A stretch of DNA of 64,000 bases, taken from positions 7,902,953-7,966,952 of the forward strand of contig NC_088324.1 in NCBI RefSeq assembly GCF_910592395.1, in the 5' to 3' direction. Each line of letters begins with the position of its first letter. Position 1 is the stretch's first letter. This DNA comes from Lineus longissimus (taxonomy: Eukaryota; Nemertea; Pilidiophora; Heteronemertea; Lineidae). Of this stretch, positions 46,332 to 61,300 are shown in pieces. The notes under the pieces were generated by a model. It made no database searches, was not told the DNA's origin, and saw only the letters and a program-made list of their open reading frames with translations. A program made the position numbers and the translations under genes.

Positions 46332-49300
46332 CTGGCAAGAGAAATGGTGGAGGAAAAGTAGGTCAAGGTCAATTGGGTTTTTGGCTTATAACTCTTGTTT
46401 GACAAAAATCATAAAACTTTCGTATTTGTCATCAGAACATTCTGGACTGTCTACGCCGGGAGCAATCGTAAACTCTGTTTTCTCTGAGGAAAAACAACAA
46501 CAAAAAACTGATCATCAAAGCTAATTTGCACCAAGCTCCAATCCTATCAAGAGAACGTCCGTCTCTTTAAAAAAACATATTGCTTCAAGAAGACAGCTCG
46601 ACATCAGCGCTCAATTCATATCAAGACTAGTTCATTAGCGCCACCTATCACCACGATGGTGGAATCGTTTTGGCGGTCTGTCCTTTTCCGAGCGCTGGTC
46701 TCGTCCCGAACCAAGACATCCGCCATTCCAACGTTTCTTTCACCAAGTTTTGTTCATCCCGTGAGAAATCTAGCAGGGTCGATATCGCCCTGACTAGATG
46801 CATGGCCTGTAGGGGAGAGAGAGGCAAACATAAACATACAAGAAAATAAACACACCAGGGTTTACAAGAAGACGACAAATTCATTTTCAGTTTTCAAGAT
46901 TTCATCATTTCCAATTTTTATTCAGGCAAGAATTTAAAAAAATGAGTTTTGCGCTCTATGTACACCCAGCCTCCGAAATGTGTCCTGTGCTCTATGTAAA
47001 CCCAGCCTCAGAGGTGAGAAATGAGTCTTGCACTCTATGTAAACCAGGTATCAGAGGTGATTTTTATAAATGAGTCTTGCATTCTCTGTAAACCCAGCCT
47101 CAGAGGTGAGAAATGAGTCTTCCACCCTATGTAAACCCACACGCAGAGCTGATAAATGAGACTTGCACTCTATGTAAACCAGGCCTCGGAGCTGGGCATT
47201 GAGTCTTGCACTCTGTGTAGACCCAGCCTCAGATGTGAGAAATGAGTATCACAGAGTGCGCCGTGGCCGAATGGATGAGTGTCCAACTTCTGATCACACT
47301 CCCTGGTTTTCTACAGAAATGTTTCCTGATTTGGCTGGGGAGTGAGTGTAAAGCGCTTTGAGACAGATTAACAATACAAAAGCACTTTCTGTTCGATTTT
47401 TCTTCTTCAGTTTTAACCCTGATGTTGAACATAATGTAATAAAGGAGACAGACTTTGAACAACACCTAAGGGGTGTACAGGGTGACACAATGTGCAATAC
47501 ACTTACAAAGAAATGTAGGAGAAGATAACAACACTCTGATTTCAAGATGCTCAGTCTAAGGTTAAATTCGTAGCCAAACGAAAAAAAATCAATCAAATAA
47601 TTACATAGAAGATAAGATAAATACATTGATTACTGTAAGTAATTGAGATAGATTAATGATTACAGCGCAACCTCCCTTAGCGGACAACTCTCCATTAAGG
47701 ACACCCTCTCTACGAACGACTCTTCTTTTGGTCCCAAGTTGTTTGTTTCCATTCAATTGACCTCTCTAATCAGGACACCTCTACATCAAGGACAGCACGT
47801 GTCAGTCCTGAGGGTGTCCTAACTAAAGAGGTTCTACCATAGTTTCATTATCATGATCATCAGCGTAACGCCATGCTCAAGGACTTGAACACAATGGAGT
47901 CCTTCTGAGATTTGAACCCAGGACCCCTGGACCTCATCACTATGCCTTCCTTGGACTGCTCATTCCGATGACCACTCAACGAGGCTCCGTTAACAGTCGT
48001 AAAATCACACAAAGATAACTCACCTCAGATTCCCGACTCAGCATAAATTTCAGCACCACGTGTTTTAAATACTTGAAATTGACCTCCGGACCCATGTCGA
48101 GTTTCATCGACGACGGCATAGGATGTGAATTGTAATAATCAATGTCAAAATTATTCGAATTTAACGCCGATTTATTCGGCGGCACTTTTGGATCCGAGCG
48201 ATTCTGATTGGGCTTCGGCACGCTGGGTTCGGGTTCCCGGGCGTCTGGCTCGTCGTTCGGCAGCGACTGCACCTTGAGTTCGCGCTGTAACGTCTTTTTG
48301 AGGTCGGTCAGGCGTTGCTGTTGCATTTTTATCGTCTGAAAGAACGAAGTTGCGACGAATGAATATCTCAGAAAATATTTTCCGATTTGAATTCAGGTCC
48401 GTAAGATGGGGTCTCACGGCACAAAGTGGGGTGAAACCGCCCATTGGACGTGCGGCTCGTACAAAAGACAGATCAGGTCTCACGTCAAGACAAAGCACAC
48501 ATGATCAAGTGTCTTTATCAAGGTGTCATTCTTTACTAAGTTTTCCACATCTAAGGCAGGATAAGCGTTTTTTGCGTGCCCTACGGTTGGGCACCAGTTG
48601 GGTTTATTGGCGCAGTGACGCATTCTTCGGCCAGTGGAACTATGCAAGAGTCCAATGCAAGCTACACGTTTCTCACATGGATGGGTCTTCTGCTTGCCCT
48701 GGAATAGACACCAGATACGAGGGAGCCGGGAATTTTAGCTCCTCGAAAGCCACGCGGTTTTATCCAGACATCCCTGGCTTCACCGCAGGATCAAACCTGG
48801 GCTCTATTCCGTGGTAGCCAGCAGGTTCAACCACTAGGCCTTGCGGCTCCCCGGACTTGAGCAAAAAGTTTGTAGAGATCAGCCCCTGATATGGACCGAC
48901 CTTTTCGACTCCTTGAGGAGGCTGAAGGCCGAACATACCCTGACACATTCAGAATCAGACAACATGTTTACCTTAGTTTTCTCCGCTAGCTGTTCTTCCA
49001 GATCTTCCGTCGCTTTCTTGTATTTGGCGATTTCCTCCGTCTCGATATTGACGAACACAGACTCTCGCTCACTCTCCAGATCCTTCATCTGAAAATAAAT
49101 CGATTTTTAAAGGGGGACTATAGGCAGGAGCAGAGGGGCTAACATGGCCATCTTCAGGTGACGAATATACACAATAAGGGCCCTGGGTCATGTCAGATTC
49201 ACCACTAAATATATTCCTCGTACAAGCTTGAATCATTTCGACGTACTGTGAAATGTGAGAGACCCCTATTGGCGACTTCATGTAACTTTATCTTGCCTGC

Positions 49301-52300
49301 CTAGCTGCTGCCTATATTGTCCCTTTAAGAGGTTAGAAAATCTACATTAGTGGGAAGAACCGAGCATTCAAAATATTTCTCCGATGATGGTTATGCCTCT
49401 CGCTCTTCCATATAGTACCCCTGCTTATACCCCGTATAGACCGAGTGGCCTGGATCCAAACTTGTCTTGGAAAAAGTTTCATTGTTAAATAGTTAGCATT
49501 ACCCAATCTTAGGGACGAGGTCTTCATTGATTAGAGTGCAGTGCTGCCATCTTGTTTTTTCAGATGTGACCAACCAAAAAATTTGGGGGATTGTGGTGAA
49601 TGACGGAACTTGGGGAAAATTTAGCAGCACGGATTACGGAGGGCCAATTTTATGCAGTGTAAGGACCCGGCAAATACTGTGTACGGTAGAAAAAGAGTTT
49701 ATATCAGATACCGACCTTTTCCTCCATCTTGATGAGCTGTTCTCGGACAGACGACAGCTCCTCCGTACTGTCCCGTAGCGCCCTCTGTAGGTCCTGAATG
49801 TCAGCCGTACTCGACCGCCGAATCGTCTCCAGCTGTTGCGATAACTCAGCATTTCTCATCATAAACTCGTCTTTTTCTGAAAAATATTTTCAGAAGTTTC
49901 AAAGAAATTATAATGAAGTCATATTGAATAAACAAGATGTGATAAATTCACCAGACGGTGAGCTGTTAGCAATGAACTATTTCCATGGTGCCGTGCAGGA
50001 AAAAATATAGCACAATCAAAAATCAGTCATTTTCTTGTGGTTATATCATGAATTACAGACTTATTTTTGACAAATTGCAAGCTTACAATAACAGGCTTCA
50101 ACCAGAGGAAAATGTCCACATCACAAGGGCTTGACCAGACTTGGTGCATGTGCATGGATTTGTGGCCCCAATGAGAAGTCCGAACGGATGCCGGCAGCTG
50201 GGCAACACTCTAAATTCAAGCAACTAGAACAAGAGTGCGAACTCGACCGTCGGCATCTTCATCCTGGATAATCAATTCCCAAGATTGCCGAGAATCTTAT
50301 AAGGCCTTCCTGCTTACCCAGCAGCCTGCCCTCGATAGTGCTACCACAATACCAGTTGAACACAATAATATTTCATTGAAAGACTCAAAGACACCATTCT
50401 TTCAACTCTATTGAATAGATTCTTCCTTTCCCAGGACAGGCCAGCTCATCAGACTGGAAGGCCTGACTAATTCTCGGCAATCTGGGGAACTGCTTCTTCA
50501 GGGTAAATATGGTCTGAATTGAGTAACATACAGATCAAAGCAAAATCACAACCTCATGCAAGCCGCATCTTATAAATAAATAAATAAATATAGAATTTGT
50601 AAAGCGCCTTTCCAGGTCACCCTGCTCAAAGCGCTAGTACCTCCTCTATTTTTTGAAGTGAAGATTGAACAAGTGTGTTTTAAGAAGGGATTTGAATTGG
50701 GTGAGGGTCTCAGCAGATGTAATTGCGTTGGGGAGTCGATTCCAGAGATAAGGGGCAGCCACGGAGAAACTGTGATCCCCGTACTTTGATTTTGAGCGAG
50801 GTACAAGGAGACACTTTGAACAGGATGACCTTCCTACCAAATAAGACAGCGAAACTGGCCAGTTTTCAATTACCTTTTTTACAGTCTGAAAAACTCTGTT
50901 GTTTCGACTTTACTGACTTTTGTAAACTTTCCGACTGTTCTTTATGAGATAAAAGATCTTCCTCTGTGCTGTTTTTCTGTAAGAAGAATCAAAACATTGT
51001 TTTTAAATATCATTGTTTAAAATGGTAAGATATAAATATTGCCTGGCACGGAGGGTAACATGTCGAATGTCGCCCCGCCAGGATGCAATGTCTCCCGAGG
51101 CTTTGTTGGAGGGACAAGTGCTGCCCTTAATGGAGAGGTGTCCTGATTACAGAGGTCAAATTGAATGGAAAGAAACCAATTCGGGACCAAACCTCAATAG
51201 TGTCCTCAATAGAGAGGTTGTCCTTAATAGAGAGGTGTCTGCTAAAGAAGGTTCCACTGTACTTCCCTTGAGTTGAAATGCACCATCTGTTGCGCAATCA
51301 TTTGTGAGGGTACCACGTTATTTATGTCCGACTTATAACTTACTAAATCGGTCATTTTGACCAGTTCCACGTTGGCGAATTCTAACTGGTGTTTGGTCTG
51401 GTTGCACTCTCGCTCTTTAGCCGTGAGATCATTCTGCAAAGAAATCACGGCAAGTTCAAATCTCAGGACAGTATACTGTTTAGACGGTAACTAAGAAATT
51501 GCTGAAAAAAATTAAGAATTGTCATGACCCATTAACATGACCATATATTGTTGGAGAACACTTCTTCATTTTCTCCAGCGTGCGCTCTGAACTTGGACAT
51601 GTTATTTTCCAGGGACTTTTCTTCATCCCAGCCAAGATGAGTGTTGTTAAAATGACACAACAGTAAGGAACCTAGGCCTAGTGACTCCAGTCATCAGCAA
51701 GAGGTGAACTCCAGGCAAACTACTCATGTTTCTCACTTGGTGGGGTCTTCTGCTTGCCCTGGCATAGACACCAGATACAAGGAACCTTGGTTTTATGTCT
51801 CATTCGAAGGACTGTGAAGAGCAAGGAATTTTAGTTTCTTTGAAAGCCACGCCGGTTCATCCAGAAACACAATCCTAAGTTCTCCCCAGGTTCAAACCTG
51901 GCCCTATTGCATGGTAGCCAGCAGAATTAACCACAAAGTTATGAGGCTCCGTGCAGAACACAAAATTCCAGCACTTTCTGATTATATCATTAATTTCATC
52001 AGCCTTTATCAAAATAATTCCGATCCTGAAAATACAAGGCCCGATCACGATACCAGGCACCAAGATTGAGACACAAACATTTCCCAAAAGATTAAATTCC
52101 AGAGCAGGCCACATAATGTGACCCACCATGACAAAATGAGTTGCATGTCGCACAGATGATGAGCCTAAAATGACACCAGGACATAATAGAAGAAATTGAT
52201 GTACTCAGATGTCACGAAAGGCAGACAACAGTGAAATGAACAACCAGTCCGTCTCAACCTGTCACGCTCGTAGCGACATGCGACTTGTTTCGTCATGGCG

Positions 52301-55300
52301 GGCCACATATGTCCTACCTTGAGCGCCTGTTTTTGGTCCTCCAACTGCGTGATTTGTTTCTCCGTCTCGATCTCCTTGGCCAACGAGTCGTCGATCGTGT
52401 TCTCTAAATGAGTCTGAAAGATGAGAGCAAAGTGACTTTGCAGTCGAGGCTGGTAGAATGTGGCACTTGCTTGACTCCTCAGTGCGTGAGAGTGGTTCTG
52501 TGGCCAGTTCCAAGACAGGGCCGCAGACCCTGCTCTTGTAAGAATACTTTTTTGAAAGGGCCTGTTCAAGACACTTGGAATGGGCGCTACACTAGACACC
52601 ACTTACTCAATTATTTACGTACTTATCACAAAAATTAATGAGCAGAAAGTGAAATCTCGAGAAGCGAAAGTGTGAGACTGATTAGATAATTAGAGTTACC
52701 ATGCAGTACATTACCATGCAGTACATTACCATGCAGTACATTACCATGCAGTAATTTCAATTGTACAGTAGATAGAACCTCTCTATAAAGGACACCCTTG
52801 GGACTTGGGTCACATTTGGAGGACATTATGAATTGAGTATGTCACTTGCAGTTGAGACTGAGTTAAGTTATATAGACTCCTTATAGACTCCTTATAGTTA
52901 TATAGACTCCTTATAGACTCCTTATAGTCATATAGACTCCTTATAGTTATATAGACTCCTCATAACTGAGCCAAGTTTTACAGTTTTACTTGTATCCTTC
53001 AAAACAGTCATTAAAACACATTGTAGTAAAAAACGGTAAAGTTTCAACTGGTTATCAGAATTCATGATATCACTTACAATTTTTTGTTGATATGCACTTT
53101 TTTCCGAATCAAACGTTTTCTGTAACGTATTGAGTCGAGATTGTAAGGCGTCGTTTTTCTCCCGTAAATCTTTCTCCATATTGGATGCGTGTTGCTGCGC
53201 TTTCTTCAGTTCAAGCTCCCAATTGTGCTTCTGTGGACGAGAAAATGAAAAGGTTGCAGATAAAGGATTGGAATCCTCCAATGCAAAAACAACGTTTGCT
53301 TTGACTAACACTTTATGGCAGTTCAATGAGGTATTTATTGCCACTGAGGTAGGACTATGCCGGCGGTTCAATAAAATACTGGTATTTTTTAGTTAGAAAT
53401 AGATATACGACTGGTAGCTCAACAGTTCAATGAAGTATTTATTGCCATTGTGGTAGGACTATGCTGGCGGTCCAATACAATACTGGTATTTTTTAGTTTG
53501 AAATAGACACACGACTGGTCGCTCAACATTTTAAACAAATATTCACAGGGGCAACACCTAATCCACAGAGGGACAAAGTCTTTCATTCATCTTATGACTG
53601 ATCTGCCCAGTTCAATTCATGCTTTCTCCAATTACAGCCTCAAATCTCAAAGGTTAGATTCTGGTCTCTAGGCTGTTGGAGTGGTGCAGAGAAAACATCA
53701 GTGACTGTCACCACGACGGTTCCAGGTTTGATTCCCCATCGGTCATGGCACACTCTTGCGATAGAGAGCGCAACTCTCTTCGACAGCGAAAGTTTCATCC
53801 GGGGTCTCCGGTTTCCTCCTACTTGAAATGACATATCTACCAAAATAGCTTAAAGAGCTAATAATACCCTAGCTGATGCTCAGCTCTCAACTAAATATTT
53901 TTTCAAGGTGAGATTCGTTTGAGGAAGACAGCATCGCAAACTGACTTTCTGCCTACCTGTTTTTCTAATTGTATTTCTTTAATATTGGCCAATTCTGTCC
54001 CCTCTAAGCCTCTTTTTTCTGCCTCCTCTAATTTACACTGTAAGTCCTCAATCTGAAACAGACAATCAGATCATTTTAGATTCGGCGACAAAATTGACGG
54101 TTCGTTGAATGAAGATTTAAATCCGTGCTGTATTGAATTTTTAATGGCAAATGTGACCTGTCGCAGCAAAACCAGGTGCATGTCGCTCTGAGCTTGGCAG
54201 GTTGAGACAGACTGGTTGTTCATTTCACTGTTGTCTGCCTTTTGTGAAATCTGAGTACATCAATTTCTTCAATTTTCTAGACATCATCTCCTTACCTGTC
54301 TCTGGAAACCCTCTCTCCTAGCCTCTGCTGCATGCTGAATAGACTTACCTGTCTCTGGAAACCCTCTCTCCTAGCCTCTGCTGCACGCTGAATAGACTTA
54401 CCTGCCTCTGGAAACCCTCTCTCCTAGCCTCTGCTACACGCAGAATAGACTTACCTGTCTCTGGAAGCCCTCTCTCCTAGCCTCTGCGTCACGCAGAATA
54501 GACTTACCTGTCTCTGGAAACCCTCTCTCCTAGCCTCTGCTACACGCTTAATAGACAAACCTGTCTCTGGAAACCCTCTCTCCTAGCCTCTGCTACACGC
54601 AGAATAGTCTTACCTGTCTCTGGAAACCCTCTCTCCTAGCCTCTGCTACACGCAGAATAGACTTACCTGTCTCTGGAAACCCTCTCTCCTTGCCTGTGCT
54701 ACACGCAGAATAGACTTACCAGTCTCTGGAAACCCTCTCTCCTAGCCTCTGCTACACGCTTAATAGACTTACCTGTCTCTGGAAACCCCCTCTCCTAGCC
54801 TCTGCTACACGCTTAATAGACTTACCTGTCTCTGGAAGCCCTCTCTCATGGTCTCTGCCGCACGCTGACTGGACATCAACTCCTCACTGTCCTCAACTAT
54901 CTTTGTGTTCAAATGCGAGATCTGTTCTTCCAAATGCGTTATTTTGTCACTCCACGTCGTCTTGATGTCCGTTAACTGTTGCCTGGCTTCAGTCAACTTG
55001 TTTTCTAAAATATCACGCTGAAAATAAACAAAATTTACGCTTAGACAATGCCCAGACTTTACTTATTTTGAGATTCTTCTTCAGTCAGTCTGTTCTTTTC
55101 TTTATCCTTCTTCATCTTCCATTTTGTCTTCTGGGTTCAGCCTGCTGGTACTACATCTTAAGTCCTGTGGCAGAGATGAAGTGGAATATTTTAAATTCTA
55201 AAACACCTTGGTTACAGTGTTTCATTTCTATAATGGATTATGTATCAGCCTCATTTTGACCACAGAGGTTTTGGTGAGACAACCATGACCTCTTGAGTTG

Positions 55301-58300
55301 GTACAAAATAAAAACAATTCTCAGTGCATAATGCCTAAAATGAATCAAATTTGCGGTGTTTTAGAAAAGAATTTCTAGATGGTTATCGTGCCATTTGACA
55401 TCCTGAGTCCCTCGACCTCTCTGATAGTTTCAAGCATACCTCTTTTTTAAGGGCGTGTGCTTGTTCATCCCCTGAGAGACCCGAGTCCTCCAGCCTCTGC
55501 TCCAGCGTGTCCACACGCTCCTGAAGATGCGTGATATGCTCATCCTTTTCACTTAGTAAGGCAACGGTCTGAAACCAACAAATACGAATTAAATTCTTAA
55601 AGTGATACTATGATGTTATTTACAACTTTGCAGAAATACGTCCGTTTTTAATTGTTGGTCACAAATGTAAAGCTCGAATTTTCCATTTTTGATTAGATTT
55701 ATTATAAAATCGCTGAATGTAAACCACCGCGACCGCGAAAATGTTCATGTTGTGATGTCATCAACGAAAACGGCATCGAAGCGAGCCGTCTGGGCGGGAT
55801 TAAATTAAACCATCAATTTCTAGAAAATGTGCATTTCGATTCGAAAACCTTATCGATTTATGAGAAAGTGACGTAGTCATTTGTCAAAAACAACTAAAAC
55901 ATTATATGGTGAAATTTGACACGAGTTACCCGTTAAGGAATCCACACCAGATCAAATCTGCAATGTGGTTTGCATTTCCAATGGTTACACAATGGTTTTC
56001 ATAATTAGTTCTTCAAGCACTTTACGCATCAAATTTAACCAATGAAACTTATAACACAGTGCAACACAGAGCAATATTTTGTGTCAACAGTGAAATATTT
56101 TGCCACTTTTCTGAGGTGGTAGGCATCACTTCACCATTGGACTTGCAGCATATCTAGTCAAGTCAACATTGCCTTAATAATATGGGCGCCATCAAGAGGA
56201 AAACTGTTGAAAAGCTCGCCAAATCCTCCCAGCGTCGTGTGCATGGAGCTGATTCACTGTACGTCACAATCAAAGCAGGGCAACTTTGCACACCGTTGGA
56301 AAGTTATGTCTTCTCAGACGGAACGTCATGCAAGAAATCGACAGACCTTGGTTTGGTCGTTCAAATCGACTACCAATTCAATGAAACTTGACGTTAATCT
56401 CAATACGACGTTATCGCCCTCTATTTGAGGTCGTCAAAAGCTCACCTTATTTTTGTAAACGTCACTATTTCTCTGCAGCGTCTGGTGCTCATCTTGCAGA
56501 TGAGCAAGCGTCTGCTCCATACTAGAATGGGATGTACATTTCTGAAACAAAGCATTGAATATGATATCAAATATAATGCATTTCATCGACGGACAATACT
56601 TTAAAACGGGGAAGTCGATTTTCGTCAACAAGGCTTCTAGTGTTACCAATTTCACCGATTGTGGCGGACGTGTATCGACCAACCAGAAAGCTTTTTACAC
56701 CAATGAAATATTCAGACCGCTTCAACAAAATTACTTTCTGCGAACTAAAATCTCGCATCAATGAGTCCACCGAGAGCTGGGGCATTTTTCAGGTCATATG
56801 CAGACAGCAATTCTCATGTAAATATAGCAGACCCTCTCTATTAAGGACACCCATTGGACTGACAACTGCTGTCCTTAATATGCTGTCCTTAATAAAGAGG
56901 TGTCCTGATTAGAGATGTCACATTGAATAGAAACAACCAATTTGGGACCAAAACTAATGTCCTTAATAGAGAGGTTGTCCTTGATAGAGAGGTGTCTGCT
57001 AAGGGAGGTTCCACTGTATACCGTGTTTCCATAGAGATCAAGGACTCGTAATAAAAGGTGCCTGCAGGTATACATACAGTGACACCTCCCTTAGCGGACA
57101 CCTCTCTATTAAGGACAACCTCTCTATTAAGGACACTAGTTTCGGTTCCAAACTGGTTGTTTCCATTCAATTTAGCCTCTCTAATCAGGATGCCTCTCTA
57201 TTAAGGAATTTGTCAGTCCTGAGGGTGTTCTTAATAGAGAGGTTCTACTGTACTAAATAAACTGGCCTGGGCTCAACAGAACAAAAGTGGTCAAACAGTT
57301 TTGCAGCTTACCTCTTGTAAATCCTGCTTCAAACTAGATATCTGGTTTTCTAGACTTGTTATTGATGAAATAAACTTGTTCGTCTCTGTAAATAATTTTT
57401 GTTTCTCCTCATCCATTTTCTCTCTGGAATGAAAACAGATACAATTTCCGTGACGATTTTTGATGGACTCGGAAACATATCTCAAAGTGCAATTGTAATA
57501 TCAAAGGAGCCTCAGAGCCTTGTGGTTAACACCGCTGGCTACCACGCAACAGGGCCTAGGTTTGATCCTTGGGACAACCCATGATTATATTTCCGGATGA
57601 ACTAGCATGGCTTTTAAAGGGGGACTATAGGCAGGAGCAGCAGGGTTAAATTGGCCATCTATGGGTGACTGAAATGCACAGTAAAGGCACTGGGTCATGT
57701 TAGATTCAGCACTCAATATATTCATTGTACAAGCCTGAATAGTTTTTACGTTCTGTGCATTTGAGATGAGACCCCTATTGGCAACATTGTGCAACTTTAT
57801 CTTGCCTACCCAGCAGCTGCCTATAGCGTCTCTTTAAGGAATTAAAATTCCTTGCTCTTCACAACAAGTTTGAGGCTCAATACGCGATAATTTAATGAGG
57901 GTCTGGTGGATGAGACCTAAGGCCATGGTCCCTGGTGACCGAGTGTCTGCACCAGGGCTAGTAAAAGATCCCGCATAGGTGGACGGCAGCCTATAGTGGA
58001 CTCCATACCTCCAAAAATCCAATAGGGTTACGACGCCAGTAATGATGATGATGATGATGTCAACTGGATGGGCTACACATCTTCTGACACCTCTTTTGCA
58101 AGGTGCAAAAAACTCACCTGTCTAAATTATTAAAGTCAACTTCAAGTTTAAGCGTTTCGACTTCGTTTTCTAAATCCTTCATTTGCTTGGTCATATTTTC
58201 ACATTCGTCCATCTTCTCCTTGAGACGGGACTCGCACGCTAAGAGGTCTTCCTGAGTGTTCAGCAGCTGAAAGATGGGCAAAGATCATTAAAGAACTAAT

Positions 58301-61300
58301 GGCATTATTAAGGGCAAAATACAAGCTGTAGGCTGCCAAATTAACTTAAAGTTCCAATCATTAAAAAGCGCATAAGATGGAAAACTCGGGCTGAAATAAC
58401 ACGCTATTCCGATTTTAATCCCATCTGGACCCGAGTGAGCTCTCCGTGCAGTGATCATCCAAATTTGAGCAGGGCTTCAACATCAAAAACTTCTCATAAT
58501 CCACGAAATATCCCAGTCAAACCTCTCTATTAGGGACATTTTCGGACAGACAAGTGCTGTCTGTCACAGAGAGGTATCCTGATCAGAGGCATCGATCAAC
58601 CTGAAAGGAAAAACAACCACTTCGGGTCCAAAACCAGTGTCCTTATCAAAGAGTGTGTCCTTAATAGAGAGGTGTCCGCTAAGTGAGGTTCCTTTACTCC
58701 ACTCACCATATGTTTCACTTTGGCCAGCTCCTGCTTCGTCAAATCCTGGAACTCGTCACTCTCCTCCTCTTTCTTGAAATAACGATCTTTATATGCGTTC
58801 GCTTCCTTTAATTTCTTCTCCAGCGAAGATCGCTCCTACAAGATGAAAGCGACAATCGAGTTGAGGGCGCTGGACGATGAAATCTACCCGATTAAAGGGT
58901 TGAAACTATCGAAAGCTTTTTAGAATGAAAGTCTAACCTTTTAAAAGTGAAATGTAAAAGTGTAAAAATCGCACATGTCTCGTATTTTAACAACCATTGC
59001 CTGCTGGGGCGGGGGGTTACCAATTCTCGGGAAATTCGCTTCATGAAGGGGTGTCAGGGCACCAAGGCTCCATGGATGAAAATTCCTTCGGGATGATTTG
59101 TCCTTAAGCCCCCAGAGCAGTCTTTGTAGATGTATATTATCTTCACGACACCACCATTTGCTTTTTGATGCGTTTTTTATCAGACAATCACTCGAGCAGT
59201 CCTCAAACTATACACATAGGCCTTTATAGTTGATTGGAGCCTTTGATAAGTTTTCAAATGGCAATGTATTCTCTCACAAGCCTGACACCTTGCCAATTTC
59301 TTCAAGCAAAATCTTCACAGTCATTCTGCCCATTTTCCAACACTGGGAGAGCCCCATTTCCTCACAGAGACATGCACTGTAAATGTACCCACGTGTGTAT
59401 CTCACCGCAAATTTTCTCCGACGACCATTTGTAAATGATTTGTCCACATCATTTTGGGCTCTGGAGTGCAAACTACTTGTCAGACTCTCTGACATTTGTT
59501 TTTTATTGATCTGCGTTTGATTGAAGGGTGAACATGGTAGTTTGCTCTCCATAGCCTAAATGTTGCGGACAAAGAATAAACAAATAGCCTATGGTATCAT
59601 TCATTTACTCATCACAGTAAAACACCCAACAAATAAGATATTTTTGTCACAGCAACCTGCAACAATTATCGCATGTGACAATATCTCTTGTCTGCAGGAA
59701 TCATTGCCTCCAACAACAATGCGACATCGCTGCAACTTCCGATAAACAGCAATTCAAACACAGTGATTACTGGTTTTACCTGCAGAAGAGCAATCTTTTA
59801 ATCGCTAATCACAGCAACAAATGTCGCTGTGATGAAAATCTCTCATCTGCAGTGTGCTGAAGTCAGTGAGTTTAACTGATGACACATCTGGAACACCCTC
59901 CCTCAAGCAACCGAAAAACTGACACCTAAACTTATCTGTCTGACATCAGTATAAACCCATTCAGTTCACATGACGTCCCATACACATCATCACCCATTTT
60001 TTCCATATGTTGATGACGTGCAAGGAACATCATGAAGGTAATACTCTCAACTCGGCTCTATAAGACCAGGTTGATAATACCGCCCAATACCACATTTATA
60101 ATGTTTATTCACAAGAATATTCATCCAGGTTAGGGGTGGTAGGCCTATACAAATTCTCGTCAGACCTCATTGGTTGGAATCGTGATTTTGGGTAATCCTA
60201 CATGTATGATTAACATGTAATGGGCGGGCAAGAAATACATGATCTGGTCTTATACAGCCGAGTTGAGAGTATTAACCTCCTGCACGAAGCAATGGACTTC
60301 GATTTATACTATAGATGGTCGTCCAAAAGATAGGGCAAAAAGTGTCAAAGCACCTTCCCTGTAGGCGAATGTAGAGATGGAGAGGGGGGAAAATGATAGA
60401 AGAACAATCATTATAATTTGTTTGCAATTTTCAAAAGCGAAACGGCATATGGGAATATTTAAAGGATGAGAAGTCCGAGTCAAATACTAATGTAGAGTTG
60501 CAGAGTTCACGCACTCACTTACACAGACATACAGAGTGTCTCAATAAAAACTTTACACTTTTTGAATTGGCAATTTATGATTTATTGTGGGACACCATGA
60601 AAATTTTATCGCTGATATCCGTCATGTCACCCCTTGCCTTGGCAAGGGCCACCCGAAACAGATATCAATGGCAATGTTTTCATTCCATGGTTTTCATCCC
60701 AGAATATATGATATATTGCCGTTTTTTAAAGTGTAAAGCTTTCATTTATACACTCTGTGTAGTGCCCACTGTACTGAGCTCAGTAACTGCACATTAGTGA
60801 CGACTGACAGTCACTTTCACCTATAAAGCATTATATATGGCAAAATAGCATTGTATAAAACAGCAGTTTGAATAAATGAACCCAATAAACCTAAGGCCAT
60901 ACTAATTTGATTTCTAGTTTTTTAACAGGATGATTTCTAACCAAATCTCAAAACCTTGCTTTACAGGATATAATTTCAGAAAGTTGGATACGGCCAACAT
61001 CTTTATAGAGGTGGAAAGAGTAGAGGCGTTAAACGAACAATCAAATTGGTATGGCCTAAACCTAAACCTTTTACCACTAACTGTCAACTCTAGGCTACCT
61101 TTTCTAAAGAAGCAAACTTGGAGCGTAATTTTGCCTTTATCTCCTGAAATACAATCAAATCAACAACTTCCTGAAAAGCGGTGCGGTACGGTACAGGTGA
61201 ATTTTCAAAATGATGGTAGCAACTGTGAAGTCAAAACTTGAGGCAAGTCGAAAAGAATCATTGAATAAAGTAGTGGTTTGGGTCCTCTAAACAAACTAAA

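Noticed and set aside
46162-46524. 120-codon plus-strand frame
   Set aside because: It is the antisense shadow of golgin-97 terminal exon B.
60498-60797. 99-codon plus-strand frame
   Set aside because: It spans a MITE with inverted ends and shows no known domain.
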